Shown here: positions 51,550-61,241 of the stretch, piece after piece
How the letters are laid out: every line of letters begins with the position of its first letter
How positions within the stretch are numbered: the first letter of the stretch is position 1
Assembly (NCBI GenBank): GCA_942493125.1
Contig: OW818667.1
Coordinates: 2,852,001-2,916,000, forward strand
Reading direction: 5' to 3'
Length of the DNA stretch: 64,000 bases
Source: Fusibacter_C sp942493125
GTDB taxonomy: Bacteria; Bacillota; Clostridia; Peptostreptococcales; Acidaminobacteraceae
Notes under the pieces: model-generated
Seen by the model: only the letters and a program-made list of their open reading frames with translations
Database searches by the model: none
What the model was told of the DNA's origin: nothing
Position numbers and translations under genes: made by a program

Positions 51550-52197
51550 ATGAAATCGGAACTTGTTTTTATACTGGATAGAAGTGGTTCAATGTCAGGG
51601 CTCGAATCGGATACCATCGGCGGATTCAACGCCATGCTCGCCAAGCAGACCAAGGCAGAAGGTGAGGCCGTCGTAACAACAGTACTTTTTGATGACAAGT
51701 ATGAACTTTTGCACGATCGCATCAATATTGAAGCAATCGCGCCAATCACAGACAAAGACTATTATGTAAGAGGCTCTACGGCATTGCTCGATGCAGTGGG
51801 GATGACACTTCAAAAAATCATCAACGTCCAAAAGATGACCGCACAAGGGCAAAAGGCTGACAAGGTTCTATTTGTCATCACGACGGACGGCCTCGAAAAC
51901 GCCAGCCGTGAATACAGTTACGCCGTGACTAGACAGATGATTGAACATCAAAAGAAACATTATAACTGGGAATTCATTTTTTTAGGCGCTAACATCGATG
52001 CAGTTGGCACTGCGGCAAAATTCGGAATAGAAGAAGATCGCGCTGCCAATTTCCACGCAGATAGTCATGGCACGAAGCTAAACTACGAGGTGATCAGCGA
52101 TGCCGTCAGTAGTTTGAGGGCAAATCGTACACTTGATAAAAAGTGGAAATCAAAAATAGACGATGATTTTTTAAGTCGAGAGAACAAAGGACGTTGA
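51550..52197 (+). CDS. von Willebrand factor A domain protein
   Basis: A 215-residue soluble vWA protein. The metal-dependent adhesion site is intact: DRSGSMSG near residues 11-18 (DxSxS), the Thr in RGSTALLDAVG, and the Asp in FVITTDGLENAS. Length and domain content match the small vWA proteins of tellurite-resistance-like and ADP-ribose clusters. It probably forms a protein-protein contact platform in the cytoplasm. AGGAGG lies upstream. It is 118 bp from the macro-domain gene and may belong to the same functional group. Confidence 0.9.
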   Translation: MKSELVFILDRSGSMSGLESDTIGGFNAMLAKQTKAEGEAVVTTVLFDDKYELLHDRINIEAIAPITDKDYYVRGSTALLDAVGMTLQKIINVQKMTAQGQKADKVLFVITTDGLENASREYSYAVTRQMIEHQKKHYNWEFIFLGANIDAVGTAAKFGIEEDRAANFHADSHGTKLNYEVISDAVSSLRANRTLDKKWKSKIDDDFLSRENKGR

Positions 52198-52207
52198 TAG
52201 ACAAAAC

Positions 52208-52235
52208 AAAAAACCTTCATTTTGAAGGTTTTTTG
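52208..52235 (+). terminator. terminator of the vWA gene
   Basis: AAAAAACCTTCA pairs perfectly with TGAAGGTTTTTT around a three-base loop. Confidence 0.9.
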
Positions 52236-52326
52236 TCTTCATACTTGGGCATTTATGGTAAAATATATTATGGCTATTTGAAATAGTGAGGGTATATTTT
52301 AAAAAATACCCAAAGGAGTGTGAAAC

Positions 52327-54855
52327 ATGTCTGGCAAATACATAAAGATCATAATACTTCAGGGTGCATTTACACTTGTTATATTCCTATCCCTTCTTTA
52401 CTTTTTTGTGCGATATGATTCTGGTCAATTGCAAAATCAAGTCAACAACATGGGACAAACGCTCGCTTTCACGATACAACAAGATGTCAATATCAGCGAG
52501 GGGGTCTTAGCTTCGCTCGCCTACAATTACGAAGTCGACCCAGAATTAAGCGAAGATAAGTTCATGACATTGGCAGAGCATTATATTAAATTGAACCCAG
52601 ACATTATCTACATACAACACAAGAACAAAGAGACAATCACCGATATGGTTTACCCTGATACATACGATTACACGCTTGGCGCAACATTGATGGGAAGACC
52701 TGAAGTAGAAGAAGCGGTCAATAAAGCGATAAATGAAAAGGTTGTAACGGCAAATGCTCCATTTGTTTTAAAAAATACGGATGGTTTATTAGGCCTTGTC
52801 ATTAGATATCCCCTATATCATGACGATGCGTTCAATGGTTTCTTTGTTGTGGTCATGAGTGTCAACAATTTCATAAATGGGATCATAGACGAAGAAATGA
52901 CCTCAAAATATAACATAAGCTTTTATGATAATAAGGGAAATTTATTTTGGGGTTATGAAGGCAAGCAAAAGGGGCATGTCTATCGTAATGATATTTTGAT
53001 ATTGGACAACACATGGACAATTAACGTCTCTATGAAAGAAAATATGACTGCATCAACGATGAGATTCGTGACGATAGCATCGATTTTATTTTTATTGATT
53101 GTTGGACTGTTAGTGCTGATGCAGATAAGGTTGTTTAGAAAAGATCAAAACATAGAGCATCTTGCCAGTTTAAAAAAGGAGCTCGAAAAAGTGAAGGAGA
53201 GCTATTCACTAGCTCTGGATAGTGCCAATGATGCGTTATGGGAGTGGAATATTGCGACAGGAGAGATATTTACATCGGACAAATGGGTGGATATCACTGG
53301 AAACGAGATGGAAGGTCAAGGTGTGGAAGCCATTTTGCAGAAGGAATCCATTCATCCAGATGATTATGAGCATGCTGTTCAAGCATTTGAAGCGTGTCTT
53401 AGTGGTGAGAAGTTGACATATGATAGTACTTACCGAATCATGGATCCAATCGGAATTTATAGCTGGGTTCAAAATAGAGGTAAAGTCTATATGAATCAAG
53501 AAGGAGAACCGTATATTATAGCTGGTTCTATCACGAACATCAACGAACGCAAGCAGAGGGAATCCAGAATGGAATACATGGCATATTTTGATTCTTTGAC
53601 GGGACTTGCCAATAAAGAACGTTTCATGGATTTATTGGAATCCGAACTTGAAAAATCGGGGTACACGCAAAAAAGATGTTCTATTTTGATGCTTGATCTC
53701 GATAATTTCAAAAGATACAATGACACACTTGGACTTGAATTCTGTGACCAACTTCTCAAACATATCGGTGAAATTATCGCATCCATCGTTGGTAAGGACA
53801 ATTTGACCGCGAGGTTTGGTGGCGATGAGTTCCTAATTCTTCTGAGGGATACAGATACAGTCGATAAAGTTGAAACGGTTTGTAGAAAACTTATTGATGT
53901 CTTTAAAATACCATTTGTGCTGGATTACAAGACCATCCATATTACAGCGAGCATCGGCGCGGTTTGCTGTCTAAAGCAAAATAGAACAGTAAGCGAATAT
54001 ATGCGAAATGCTGATATGGCACTCAATAAAGCGAAAGAAAGTGGCAGGAATCAATATTGCTTTTTTGACGATGACATGCACGCTGAAATCCTGAGAAATG
54101 CTAAAATTGAAAACTGTATTCGCGAAGCGATTAAACGTGACACCATGATGATTCATTATCAGCTGCAACAAAACTTATCGGATGATAAAATTCGTGGCAT
54201 TGAGGCTTTGGCAAGACTAAAAGATGAAACACTTGGCGTTATATCACCACTTGAATTCATCCAAATTGCTGAATATACAGGTTTAATCATACCCCTGGGT
54301 AACTGGATTTTAAAAAATGCCTGTATGCAAGGAAAGGCGTGGCTTGATGCCGGTTATCAAATTGGCAAGCTATCCGTAAATATTTCTGCGCATCAATTGT
54401 TCAAAGCTGGACTTTTTGATGAAGTGAAAGACATATTGTCGCAGACTGGGTTTCCGGTTGAGCGATTGGAACTTGAAATCACTGAGAGTGTGCTATTTAA
54501 CGCCTCAAGCGATAGTTTAGAAACTCTGCAGAGCTTAAAATCTCTGGGACTCAAAATTGCGCTTGATGATTTTGGTACGGGTTATTCATCGTTAAATTAC
54601 TTGACAGTAATGCCGATTGATACGTTGAAAATCGACAAGTCGTTTGTTGATAAAGCCTACGAAAGCGATCGAGAGACGCAAGTGATCAAGAGCATCATTG
54701 AACTCGCTCACAACTTAAACCTTCACGTCGTTGCAGAAGGGGTAGAGACGCTCAATCAAAAGGAAATGCTGAAGCAACTCGGTTGCAACAGCATTCAAGG
54801 GTATTATTTCGCTAGACCGATGTCAGCTTCTGACGTCACAAGACTAATCGAGTAA
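52327..54855 (+). CDS. membrane GGDEF-EAL protein with CHASE-like and PAS sensors
   Basis: An 842-residue protein. Membrane segments at about 8-28 and 245-266 flank a CHASE-like extracellular sensor. A PAS domain follows (about 290-400), then GGDEF (about 415-570) with intact ARFGGDEFLILLRD at about 496-509, then EAL (about 590-842) with GIEALARLKDE near 624 and DDFGTGYSSLNY. Both active sites look complete, so it may make or break down cyclic di-GMP. The inhibitory I-site (RxxD five residues before GGDEF) is absent; KDN occupies that place. AAGGAG precedes the ATG. Confidence 0.92.
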   Translation: MSGKYIKIIILQGAFTLVIFLSLLYFFVRYDSGQLQNQVNNMGQTLAFTIQQDVNISEGVLASLAYNYEVDPELSEDKFMTLAEHYIKLNPDIIYIQHKNKETITDMVYPDTYDYTLGATLMGRPEVEEAVNKAINEKVVTANAPFVLKNTDGLLGLVIRYPLYHDDAFNGFFVVVMSVNNFINGIIDEEMTSKYNISFYDNKGNLFWGYEGKQKGHVYRNDILILDNTWTINVSMKENMTASTMRFVTIASILFLLIVGLLVLMQIRLFRKDQNIEHLASLKKELEKVKESYSLALDSANDALWEWNIATGEIFTSDKWVDITGNEMEGQGVEAILQKESIHPDDYEHAVQAFEACLSGEKLTYDSTYRIMDPIGIYSWVQNRGKVYMNQEGEPYIIAGSITNINERKQRESRMEYMAYFDSLTGLANKERFMDLLESELEKSGYTQKRCSILMLDLDNFKRYNDTLGLEFCDQLLKHIGEIIASIVGKDNLTARFGGDEFLILLRDTDTVDKVETVCRKLIDVFKIPFVLDYKTIHITASIGAVCCLKQNRTVSEYMRNADMALNKAKESGRNQYCFFDDDMHAEILRNAKIENCIREAIKRDTMMIHYQLQQNLSDDKIRGIEALARLKDETLGVISPLEFIQIAEYTGLIIPLGNWILKNACMQGKAWLDAGYQIGKLSVNISAHQLFKAGLFDEVKDILSQTGFPVERLELEITESVLFNASSDSLETLQSLKSLGLKIALDDFGTGYSSLNYLTVMPIDTLKIDKSFVDKAYESDRETQVIKSIIELAHNLNLHVVAEGVETLNQKEMLKQLGCNSIQGYYFARPMSASDVTRLIE

Positions 54856-54878
54856 TTCGATGACAATTGGAACATTAT

Positions 54879-54912
54879 AAAACGGATGTCACAAAGTGAC
54901 ATCCGTTTTATT
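54879..54912. terminator. bidirectional terminator
   Basis: AAAACGGATGTCAC pairs with GTGACATCCGTTTT around a three-base loop. It lies between the convergent GGDEF-EAL and VOC genes, with A/T runs on both sides. Confidence 0.85.
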
Positions 54913-55318
54913 AAGCCCAGACCAACTGCCAAGTAATTTTGAATCGATCGGTTACCCAAGCGACCTTTCGTAAATTCATGATAGGCTCTGGTCCCATGAC
55001 GACAAAGCCTCCATCTGCAAAATTGCCAAATAGATGATCAAATTCTTCTTCTGAATCACAAGAGACGAAGAGTGAAATCGCCCAGCTAAACTCTGGTCCT
55101 TGATCCTGAGCGATATCCATAAACATGAGTGTCTCGCCTTTGAGCTCAATAGAAGCGTTTAGAACTTTTCCAGTTTCTCCAATACCAGGTGCTTCATTCT
55201 GATAATGCGTCAAGTCGATGAGTTTTGAATCTTTGAAGATGCTCAAATAGAATTGAATGGCTTCTTCTGCATCACCACATAGGGTAATGAAAGGTGTAAC
55301 GCCTGTTTTAGTTTTCAT
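54911..55318 (-). CDS. PhnB-like VOC family protein
   Basis: A 135-residue glyoxalase/VOC-fold protein of the PhnB or 3-demethylubiquinone-methyltransferase-like type: GVTPFITLCGDAEEAIQFYL, FMDIAQDQGPEFSWAISLFV and WVTDRFKITWQLVW are typical. These proteins are common and their substrates are mostly unknown. GAAAGGA lies before the ATG at 55318. It appears to be transcribed alone, and converges with the GGDEF-EAL gene. Confidence 0.88.
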   Translation of the reverse strand: MKTKTGVTPFITLCGDAEEAIQFYLSIFKDSKLIDLTHYQNEAPGIGETGKVLNASIELKGETLMFMDIAQDQGPEFSWAISLFVSCDSEEEFDHLFGNFADGGFVVMGPEPIMNLRKVAWVTDRFKITWQLVWA

Positions 55319-55398
55319 AGGGATTCCTTTCTTATAGATGGATTGATTAAGTTATACCCTTAAAATTTACTGAACACACAGTAATCATTAGCATTGAT

Positions 55399-55953
55399 TT
55401 ATATCAATGCATTCGCTTTCGCTGCGAGACCCTCTCGATTTTTAATGAGGTAACTACGCCCCGCCTTCTCAAGCAAGCCTTCGTTTATAAAGGCTTGTAA
55501 GGTGTATAAAAGATGCCTATAACTGACGTTGAGGTATTCGGCAGCTTCTGTATGCTTTTCGAGGTAACACCCATTTTGTTCTGTGGTCAATATAAAGGAT
55601 GCCAATCTATTCTCAAATGGGTATGCATATGTTTTGGCTAAATTTTCGGATCGATATACCGCTTTTGTCGCAAGTGTTATGCTTAAGTTTTTTAAAAATT
55701 TTGTATCAGTCAGAAGTTGCTTTTTGTATTCATGTAATGGCAACGCAATACAGACGCATGAAACCATCGCTTCAATTCCCTTTGAATAGGCTTCGACTTC
55801 TAGAAGTCCCATTTCTCCAATAAAACAGGGTGCATTTGCGAAATGAACCAGTGATCGCCGACCGTTCGGATGTGTCATAAATATTTTTGCTTTGCCACTT
55901 ACAAGGTAATAGAGGTATGGAAACGAATTGCCTCCCTGTAAAATGGTTTTCAA
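55399..55953 (-). pseudogene. Crp/Fnr-family (YeiL-like) regulator, probably frameshifted at the N-terminus
   Basis: A cyclic-nucleotide-type beta-barrel (FPYLYYLVSGKAKIFMTHPN, FIGEMGLLEVEAYSKGIEAM) is followed by a helix and a winged-helix domain (EAAEYLNVSYRHLLYTLQAF). The longest frame, of 184 residues, starts at a TTG at 55953 without a ribosome site and misses the first 25 to 40 residues of the family. In another frame, an ATG at 55996 gives MIKYEISHIINKMVF, which fits the missing part. A one-base shift near 55945-55955 would join them. The gene is thus disrupted, sequenced wrongly or truncated. It is divergent from the MFS transporter gene. Confidence 0.6.
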
Positions 55954-55971
55954 AAACCATTTTATTAATTA

Positions 55972-55987
55972 TGTGAGATATCTCATA
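55972..55987. promoter_or_regulatory. Crp-like palindrome
   Basis: TGTGAGATATCTCATA matches the Crp/Fnr operator form TGTGA-N6-TCACA with one mismatch. The 12-bp core TGAGATATCTCA is a perfect palindrome. It lies at the start of the Crp-like gene, in front of the divergent MFS gene. Confidence 0.5.
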
Positions 55988-56055
55988 TTTTATCATGCTA
56001 ATCCATGATATTCTGTAACTAATGAAATATAAATTTTAAGGCAAGGTGACAGATC

Positions 56056-57258
56056 ATGAATCAATCAAAAGCACATTTTTTTAGCATCTCCCTACAAGCT
56101 ATCTATTGGATGGTATTCTGTAGCATCCATAGTTATGCAGCCGTATTTCTTTCAAGTTTGGGCTTTGCGAGTACCAATATAGGTCTTGTAATCGCCATTT
56201 CATCGCTTATCTCTGTGTTTGCGCAACCTATAGTCGGTTCATGGATCGACCAAAACAATAAAGTTCGCTTGAAAAAGGCGAGTGTCTTACTCGTCGCAAT
56301 GGCTTTTGTCGCTTCAGTGATGCTCATAGTGATTTTATCAAGTTTAAGCATTGCACTTTTGTTTTATATGCTGGCACTCATCTTTACAATTACACTTCAA
56401 CCACTTTTTAGTGCGTTGATCTTGCAGCTCAAAGAAAGACAGGAGAATGTGAGTTTTGGCGTCTCAAGGGCGTTTGGTTCACTTGCTTTTGCTGGTGCAT
56501 CAGCATTTATCGGTTCAACAGTAGAAAAGAGTACTGCTTCGGTGATCCCGTATATCACATCTGTGTTATTACTTGTTTTATTTCTGATTGTAGCAAATTT
56601 TCCCGATGTAAATGGTTCTAAGAAGTCTGATAAAGCTCACGAACAGAGTAGTACCGTTACAGACCCACTTGATATCCCCGAAAAATTTGTTAGACGCGTG
56701 AAAAAACAGTATCCAACTTTTCTATGGGTAATTTTTGGATTGAGCTTTATCTTTATTTTTCATAGCATGGCCAACGTCTTTTTAGTGAAAATCGTAGAAG
56801 CGGTTGGAGGCACGCAACGTCAATTTGGATTTGCTTTGAGTCTCATGGCCATGGTGGAAATCCCTGTGATGATGGGCTCCGGCAAATTGATCAGACGATT
56901 TGGCACACGTAATCTGTTTACATTTTCTATGGTCTTTTATGTCATACGAAGTATTGCACTTCTTATGGCCGGAAACATGGTTGCCATCTACTTTGCGCAG
57001 TTGTTACAAGCTCTTTCTTTTGCTCTTTATATCCCAATTTCAGTTGCCTATGTGGGTGAGATAATGGCTAAGTACGACCTCGTTAAAGGTCAGACACTCG
57101 TCGTCAGCGCCACAACACTTGGCAGTGTAACGGGTAGTTTGCTTGGCGGCATCGTCATCGATGTGTTTGGCGTGCCGCAGATGTTGGTCATAGGTGCGGC
57201 AAGTACAGTAATTGGCGCATCATTGGTTCTTTTGGGATTGAGAAAAAATCAAGTTTGA
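56056..57258 (+). CDS. MFS transporter
   Basis: A 400-residue major-facilitator protein with twelve predicted membrane segments. The loop between segments 2 and 3 has GSWIDQNNKVRLKK, a variant of the family motif, and QLKERQENVSFGVSRAFGSL appears before segment 5. It resembles the LacY/nucleoside-like MFS_1-like group; direction and substrate cannot be read. It diverges from the Crp-like regulator, whose operator-like palindrome lies in the intergenic region. The start at 56056 has GGCAAGGTGAC upstream. Confidence 0.85.
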   Translation: MNQSKAHFFSISLQAIYWMVFCSIHSYAAVFLSSLGFASTNIGLVIAISSLISVFAQPIVGSWIDQNNKVRLKKASVLLVAMAFVASVMLIVILSSLSIALLFYMLALIFTITLQPLFSALILQLKERQENVSFGVSRAFGSLAFAGASAFIGSTVEKSTASVIPYITSVLLLVLFLIVANFPDVNGSKKSDKAHEQSSTVTDPLDIPEKFVRRVKKQYPTFLWVIFGLSFIFIFHSMANVFLVKIVEAVGGTQRQFGFALSLMAMVEIPVMMGSGKLIRRFGTRNLFTFSMVFYVIRSIALLMAGNMVAIYFAQLLQALSFALYIPISVAYVGEIMAKYDLVKGQTLVVSATTLGSVTGSLLGGIVIDVFGVPQMLVIGAASTVIGASLVLLGLRKNQV

Positions 57259-57374
57259 TATATGTGTAGATTTATGCAATTTCCTTTATTATAATTAAAC
57301 GGAACTTTTTTATCTTAAGCGGCGTCTAATCCCTATAACGCAACTCAACTTAAGAAGAAAAAGGAGACATTCAT

Positions 57375-57902
57375 ATGAAATTCACAACAGGTAAATTAGG
57401 CATATTGGCTTTGGTAGGAGTTTTGTTCCTATCTGGTTGTTCAAAAGTAGATGAGAATCTAGTTACAAATGAAAACCCAACACAAAATCCACCAGTCATA
57501 GAAACAACAGTAGAAAACACAGAAGAAACGACAGCTAATCCTGCCGCTGGCATCAGCGAGAAAATTGATGAATCCACTGCGAGAGCCATGGAATTTGACA
57601 AATTGATTGAAGGCATCAAGAGTATCACACTTAAAGATATCGACGGCAATGTCGTTGAAAGAACCTTTACTACAGAAGAAATGACAGCCATCGAAACGGC
57701 ATTCAATGAAAGCTACATCATGGATACTGCATATATTGAAATGCTCGCAGGCTACAACATGACAATTAGTCTTGAAAACGGCGAAGAAGTATTTATTACT
57801 AGCTACGGCGATCCAGTATTTATCGTAGCGCGTGTTGGCGATGACACTTACCATTTAGGCTGTGAAGCAATCGCAACAATTTTACTTGAAGGCATGAATT
57901 AA
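57375..57902 (+). CDS. small lipoprotein of unknown function
   Basis: A 175-residue lipoprotein: signal peptide with lipobox LFLSGC (Cys near 21), then a Glu/Thr-rich tether (about 25-55), then a domain of about 115 residues (ITLKDIDGNVVERTFTTEEM, LENGEEVFITSYGDPVFIVA). Not recognised. AAAGGAG lies upstream; a GCAATTTCC motif related to those at 29.5 kb and a TATAAT lie in the 116-bp gap before it. A terminator follows. Confidence 0.75.
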   Translation: MKFTTGKLGILALVGVLFLSGCSKVDENLVTNENPTQNPPVIETTVENTEETTANPAAGISEKIDESTARAMEFDKLIEGIKSITLKDIDGNVVERTFTTEEMTAIETAFNESYIMDTAYIEMLAGYNMTISLENGEEVFITSYGDPVFIVARVGDDTYHLGCEAIATILLEGMN

Positions 57903-57931
57903 TTCGTGGGTATAAAAGTATGGAAAGAAGC

Positions 57932-57960
57932 AGACTGCTAAAAATAAGCAGTCTTTTTTC
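57932..57960 (+). terminator. terminator after the lipoprotein gene
   Basis: AGACTGCT pairs with AGCAGTCT around a seven-base loop, followed by five more T. Confidence 0.85.
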
Positions 57961-58002
57961 CATTCAACTATGGAAAGTGCAAAATAAAAGGAGCGTGTAA
58001 TT

Positions 58003-60231
58003 ATGTTGAAGAAAATAGTTATCTTTACAATACTGGCGCTGATGTGCTGGCTCCCAAGCTTTGCGGACGATACAATCCGAATCGAAATCGATGGAAAACC
58101 GCTTGTCCTAGAGGTTGCGCCACAGATCGAGAATGGTCGTACCTTGGTGCCATTTAAGGCCATCTTCGAAGCGCTTGGTCTTAAAATCGATTGGGTATCA
58201 GGAGAGCGCATCGCTACTGCCTATAATGCTGATATGAACGTATCCATAAAGATTGATGCAGCATATGGCAATATTAACGGTGAACTCATTTTACTTGAAG
58301 CACCTGGTAAAATAGTGGACGGCAGAACGCTAGTGCCACTTAAATTTATCTCTGAAGCTTTTGGTAGCGAAGTCGCTTGGAATCCAGAAACGCGTTTGGT
58401 TTCTATAAAAAGTGGCTTCAAACCTTACGTTTATACCGAAGCGTTGCCAACAGTCGGTTCGCTTGAAAAACTCAAATTGATATTGGCCTATGCTGGCAAG
58501 TATACACAGTACATTTATCCGATTCGTGAAGATGGCGTATTGGAACCAGTGCCAGATGGCAAGGGTGGCGATACACCAGTAGCTCAACCAGAAGCGGCAC
58601 CATCAGCAGACCCGAATTATAGTTCAACGAATGTGCAAGTAGAAGGGGTGGATGAAGCCGATATCGTCAAGACGGACGGTAACACGATCTATCAATTGCG
58701 TGCACAGGATTTAAAAATTACGGACATTTCAACTGGCACGATGAAAACGCTTGCAACCATAAAATTTGAAGAATTCTCTGGTGCGACTGAGTTCTACCTT
58801 TATGATGACAAACTCATCGTAATCGGAAACAGCCAGATGTTCTATCCAATGCTTGAAAAATTTGCACCGAGCATCATGCCAATGCCACAAGTGACGCCTA
58901 AAACACATATCTATTTCTATGACGTCAGTAACCCAGCAAAACCAGTTTTGATCAGAAAACATGAGGGCGAAGGCACTTATATGACTTCCAGATTGACTGG
59001 TGGCAAGCTTTACATGGTCATGAACAAATGGTTGAGTGGCTATAGCCTAACAGCAGAAAATGTCTTGCCTACCTTTACTGACACATTGATTCTTTCTGGA
59101 AATGAAACGGTTAAAACGTCTCAAATTGGTTTTGATACTTTAAGATATTTCCCTGATACAGTAGAGGCAAATTTGATGATCACACTTGGTTTCAATCTCG
59201 ATGTGATGACACAAAGCCCACATAAATCCGCATATCTTGGAAATAGCACAAATGTTTATGCAAACACGGATTCCATGGTCATCGCAATGGACCGATATCA
59301 CTATGATTTTAGAATTATGAGCGACCTTATAGCACCATCGTTCCAAAATACGACTGAGCTTTATAAATTCAATCTCATCAATGGAACCGTTGTCTACAGC
59401 GCAAAAGGCTCCGTACCTGGACGTGTACTCAACCAGTTTTCGATGGATGCATATAATGGCAATTATCGCATTGCAACAACTTCTGGAGAAACTTGGTCAG
59501 ATACGTCACAAAACAACATCTATGTTCTGGGTAGCAACATGGCTGTTAAAGGAAAATTGGAAGGTTTAGCACCGGGAGAGCGCATCTATTCCGCTAGATT
59601 TGTTGGCGATCGTGCTTATCTCGTGACGTTCAAGCAAGTGGATCCATTCTACGTCATAGATCTCAAAAACCCACTTAGCCCTAAAGTTTTAGGCTACTTG
59701 AAAATACCTGGATTCAGCGATTATCTGCACCCTTATGATGCAAATACGGTCATCGGATTTGGTAGAGAAACCATCGAAACAGCCAATGGCCCGATTCTTG
59801 GTGGTATCAAGATCGCCATGTTTGACGTAACGGATGTCACTAAACCAATTGAAAAAAGCAAAATTGTGTTAGGAACTAGCAATAGTTATTCAGATGTCCT
59901 CTACAATCACAAGGCACTCCTGTTCTCAAAAGATAAGAATCTATTCGCTTTGCCAGTGACCCTTTATTCTGGCGTTGGCAATGAAAACCGATTCTCTTTC
60001 CAAGGTGCTTATGTGTACAGTATCAGCCCGACTTCAGGTTTTGTGCTAAGGGGCACATCAACACACCTCACACAGCCTGAAATCGATGACAGCGTCCTCA
60101 AATGGTATGACACAACTAAGAACGTAAGCCGCATCATCTGGTCTGGTACCAACCTTTACACACTGTCAGAGTACGGCATCAAGAGCCATGATTTAAACAC
60201 AATGGTAGAAAAGGGCTTTATGATGTATTAG
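58003..60231 (+). CDS. secreted stalk-domain / beta-propeller protein
   Basis: A 742-residue exported protein. A signal peptide ends near SFADD at about 22. A copper-amine-oxidase N-terminal-like stalk domain with two repeats follows (about 25-140; GRTLVPFKAIFEALGLKIDW and GRTLVPLKFISEAFGSEVAW). After a linker, the large C-terminal part (about 190-742) is a beta-propeller of the PF09826 type; its hallmark is SSTNVQVEGVDEADIVKTDG, then NTIYQL. Such proteins are cell-surface proteins of unknown function. AAAGGAG precedes the start. Confidence 0.88.
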   Translation: MLKKIVIFTILALMCWLPSFADDTIRIEIDGKPLVLEVAPQIENGRTLVPFKAIFEALGLKIDWVSGERIATAYNADMNVSIKIDAAYGNINGELILLEAPGKIVDGRTLVPLKFISEAFGSEVAWNPETRLVSIKSGFKPYVYTEALPTVGSLEKLKLILAYAGKYTQYIYPIREDGVLEPVPDGKGGDTPVAQPEAAPSADPNYSSTNVQVEGVDEADIVKTDGNTIYQLRAQDLKITDISTGTMKTLATIKFEEFSGATEFYLYDDKLIVIGNSQMFYPMLEKFAPSIMPMPQVTPKTHIYFYDVSNPAKPVLIRKHEGEGTYMTSRLTGGKLYMVMNKWLSGYSLTAENVLPTFTDTLILSGNETVKTSQIGFDTLRYFPDTVEANLMITLGFNLDVMTQSPHKSAYLGNSTNVYANTDSMVIAMDRYHYDFRIMSDLIAPSFQNTTELYKFNLINGTVVYSAKGSVPGRVLNQFSMDAYNGNYRIATTSGETWSDTSQNNIYVLGSNMAVKGKLEGLAPGERIYSARFVGDRAYLVTFKQVDPFYVIDLKNPLSPKVLGYLKIPGFSDYLHPYDANTVIGFGRETIETANGPILGGIKIAMFDVTDVTKPIEKSKIVLGTSNSYSDVLYNHKALLFSKDKNLFALPVTLYSGVGNENRFSFQGAYVYSISPTSGFVLRGTSTHLTQPEIDDSVLKWYDTTKNVSRIIWSGTNLYTLSEYGIKSHDLNTMVEKGFMMY

Positions 60232-60254
60232 AAGAGGCAATTGCGTCAAATATA

Positions 60255-60296
60255 AATGACTAAGGCAACTTTTGAAGTTGCCTCAGTCATTTTTTT
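60255..60296 (+). terminator. terminator of the propeller gene
   Basis: AAATGACTAAGGCAACTT pairs with AAGTTGCCTCAGTCATTT around a three-base loop (one mismatch), followed by further T. Confidence 0.85.
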
Positions 60297-60411
60297 GCGT
60301 TTTAAGAGCTATTATATTAGCTGATTTCAAAATTTGTATCATCTTATACTGTCACCATAAGCTGGTTTTAGGCTATAATAGAGAGTAAGTAACGGATAGG
60401 AGGGCTTCATA

Positions 60412-61191
60412 ATGGTGACAAATGAGAAGATTATCAATTGCGAGATCGAATATACAAAGTGTTTTTCTACGGTTTATGAAGATGACAATATCTTGAGATT
60501 CAGAGATGACGTCATAAAGGATATGTATCACCACAACTATACTTATTTCAAGAGCCCATATAAAGAACTCAAAATGAGAAGCTTGATGGAAGAAGAAATA
60601 GCGGTAAGGCGCGCTGAAAAGGGCGATTTTTGTGATATCAAAGTCAACTCGAAGCTGAATCCAGCAATATTGGGCTATATTAAATACCCGTCTGAAGTAA
60701 CCACATTCGGGTTTTATTCCTTTAGAATTGGCCGTTTTGACACCCTACCAGAAGTGGATGGCGTAGAGGTCAAGCAAGTGACATCTATCGACAATGTGGA
60801 AGACATCTTATATTGCGATCTTAAAGCGGATGAAGCACATCTCGGTCGAGATTTTTGCATCAGAAGATGTTACAGACGTGGTCAAGTTTATATACTTGAG
60901 ACTGGTGTAAATGCCTACGTCGCATATAAAAATGGCGAAATCATCGGCTGCTGTGATCTCTTCATACACGATGGTGTGGCAAAAATCGAAGACTTTAGTA
61001 TCATTGAGGCGTATCAGCGCAAGGGTTATGGCACGACATTGCTCAAAGCTATGATTGGCAAAGCCCTTGAAGCATCATGTCACACGATATATCTCGTCAC
61101 GGACGAGGATGATACAGCGCGAGAAATGTACATTAAACTTGGGTTTGACAAAATCGGAGAGATGAAGCAAATCCATTTTAGCATCAAGTGA
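60412..61191 (+). CDS. GNAT family N-acetyltransferase
   Basis: A 259-residue protein. The C-terminal part (about 120-259) is a GNAT domain with IEDFSIIEAYQRKGYGTTLL as the acetyl-CoA loop (QRKGYG) and LVTDEDDTAREMYIKLGFDK as the usual fourth motif. The N-terminal 120 residues form a separate, unrecognised domain. The substrate is unknown. GGAGGG precedes the ATG at 60412. The next gene starts 50 bp downstream on the same strand. Confidence 0.88.
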   Translation: MVTNEKIINCEIEYTKCFSTVYEDDNILRFRDDVIKDMYHHNYTYFKSPYKELKMRSLMEEEIAVRRAEKGDFCDIKVNSKLNPAILGYIKYPSEVTTFGFYSFRIGRFDTLPEVDGVEVKQVTSIDNVEDILYCDLKADEAHLGRDFCIRRCYRRGQVYILETGVNAYVAYKNGEIIGCCDLFIHDGVAKIEDFSIIEAYQRKGYGTTLLKAMIGKALEASCHTIYLVTDEDDTAREMYIKLGFDKIGEMKQIHFSIK

Positions 61192-61241
61192 TCAATATTG
61201 AAATTGTATAACGGAACACGTTTCGAGAATGAGGAGGCAAT

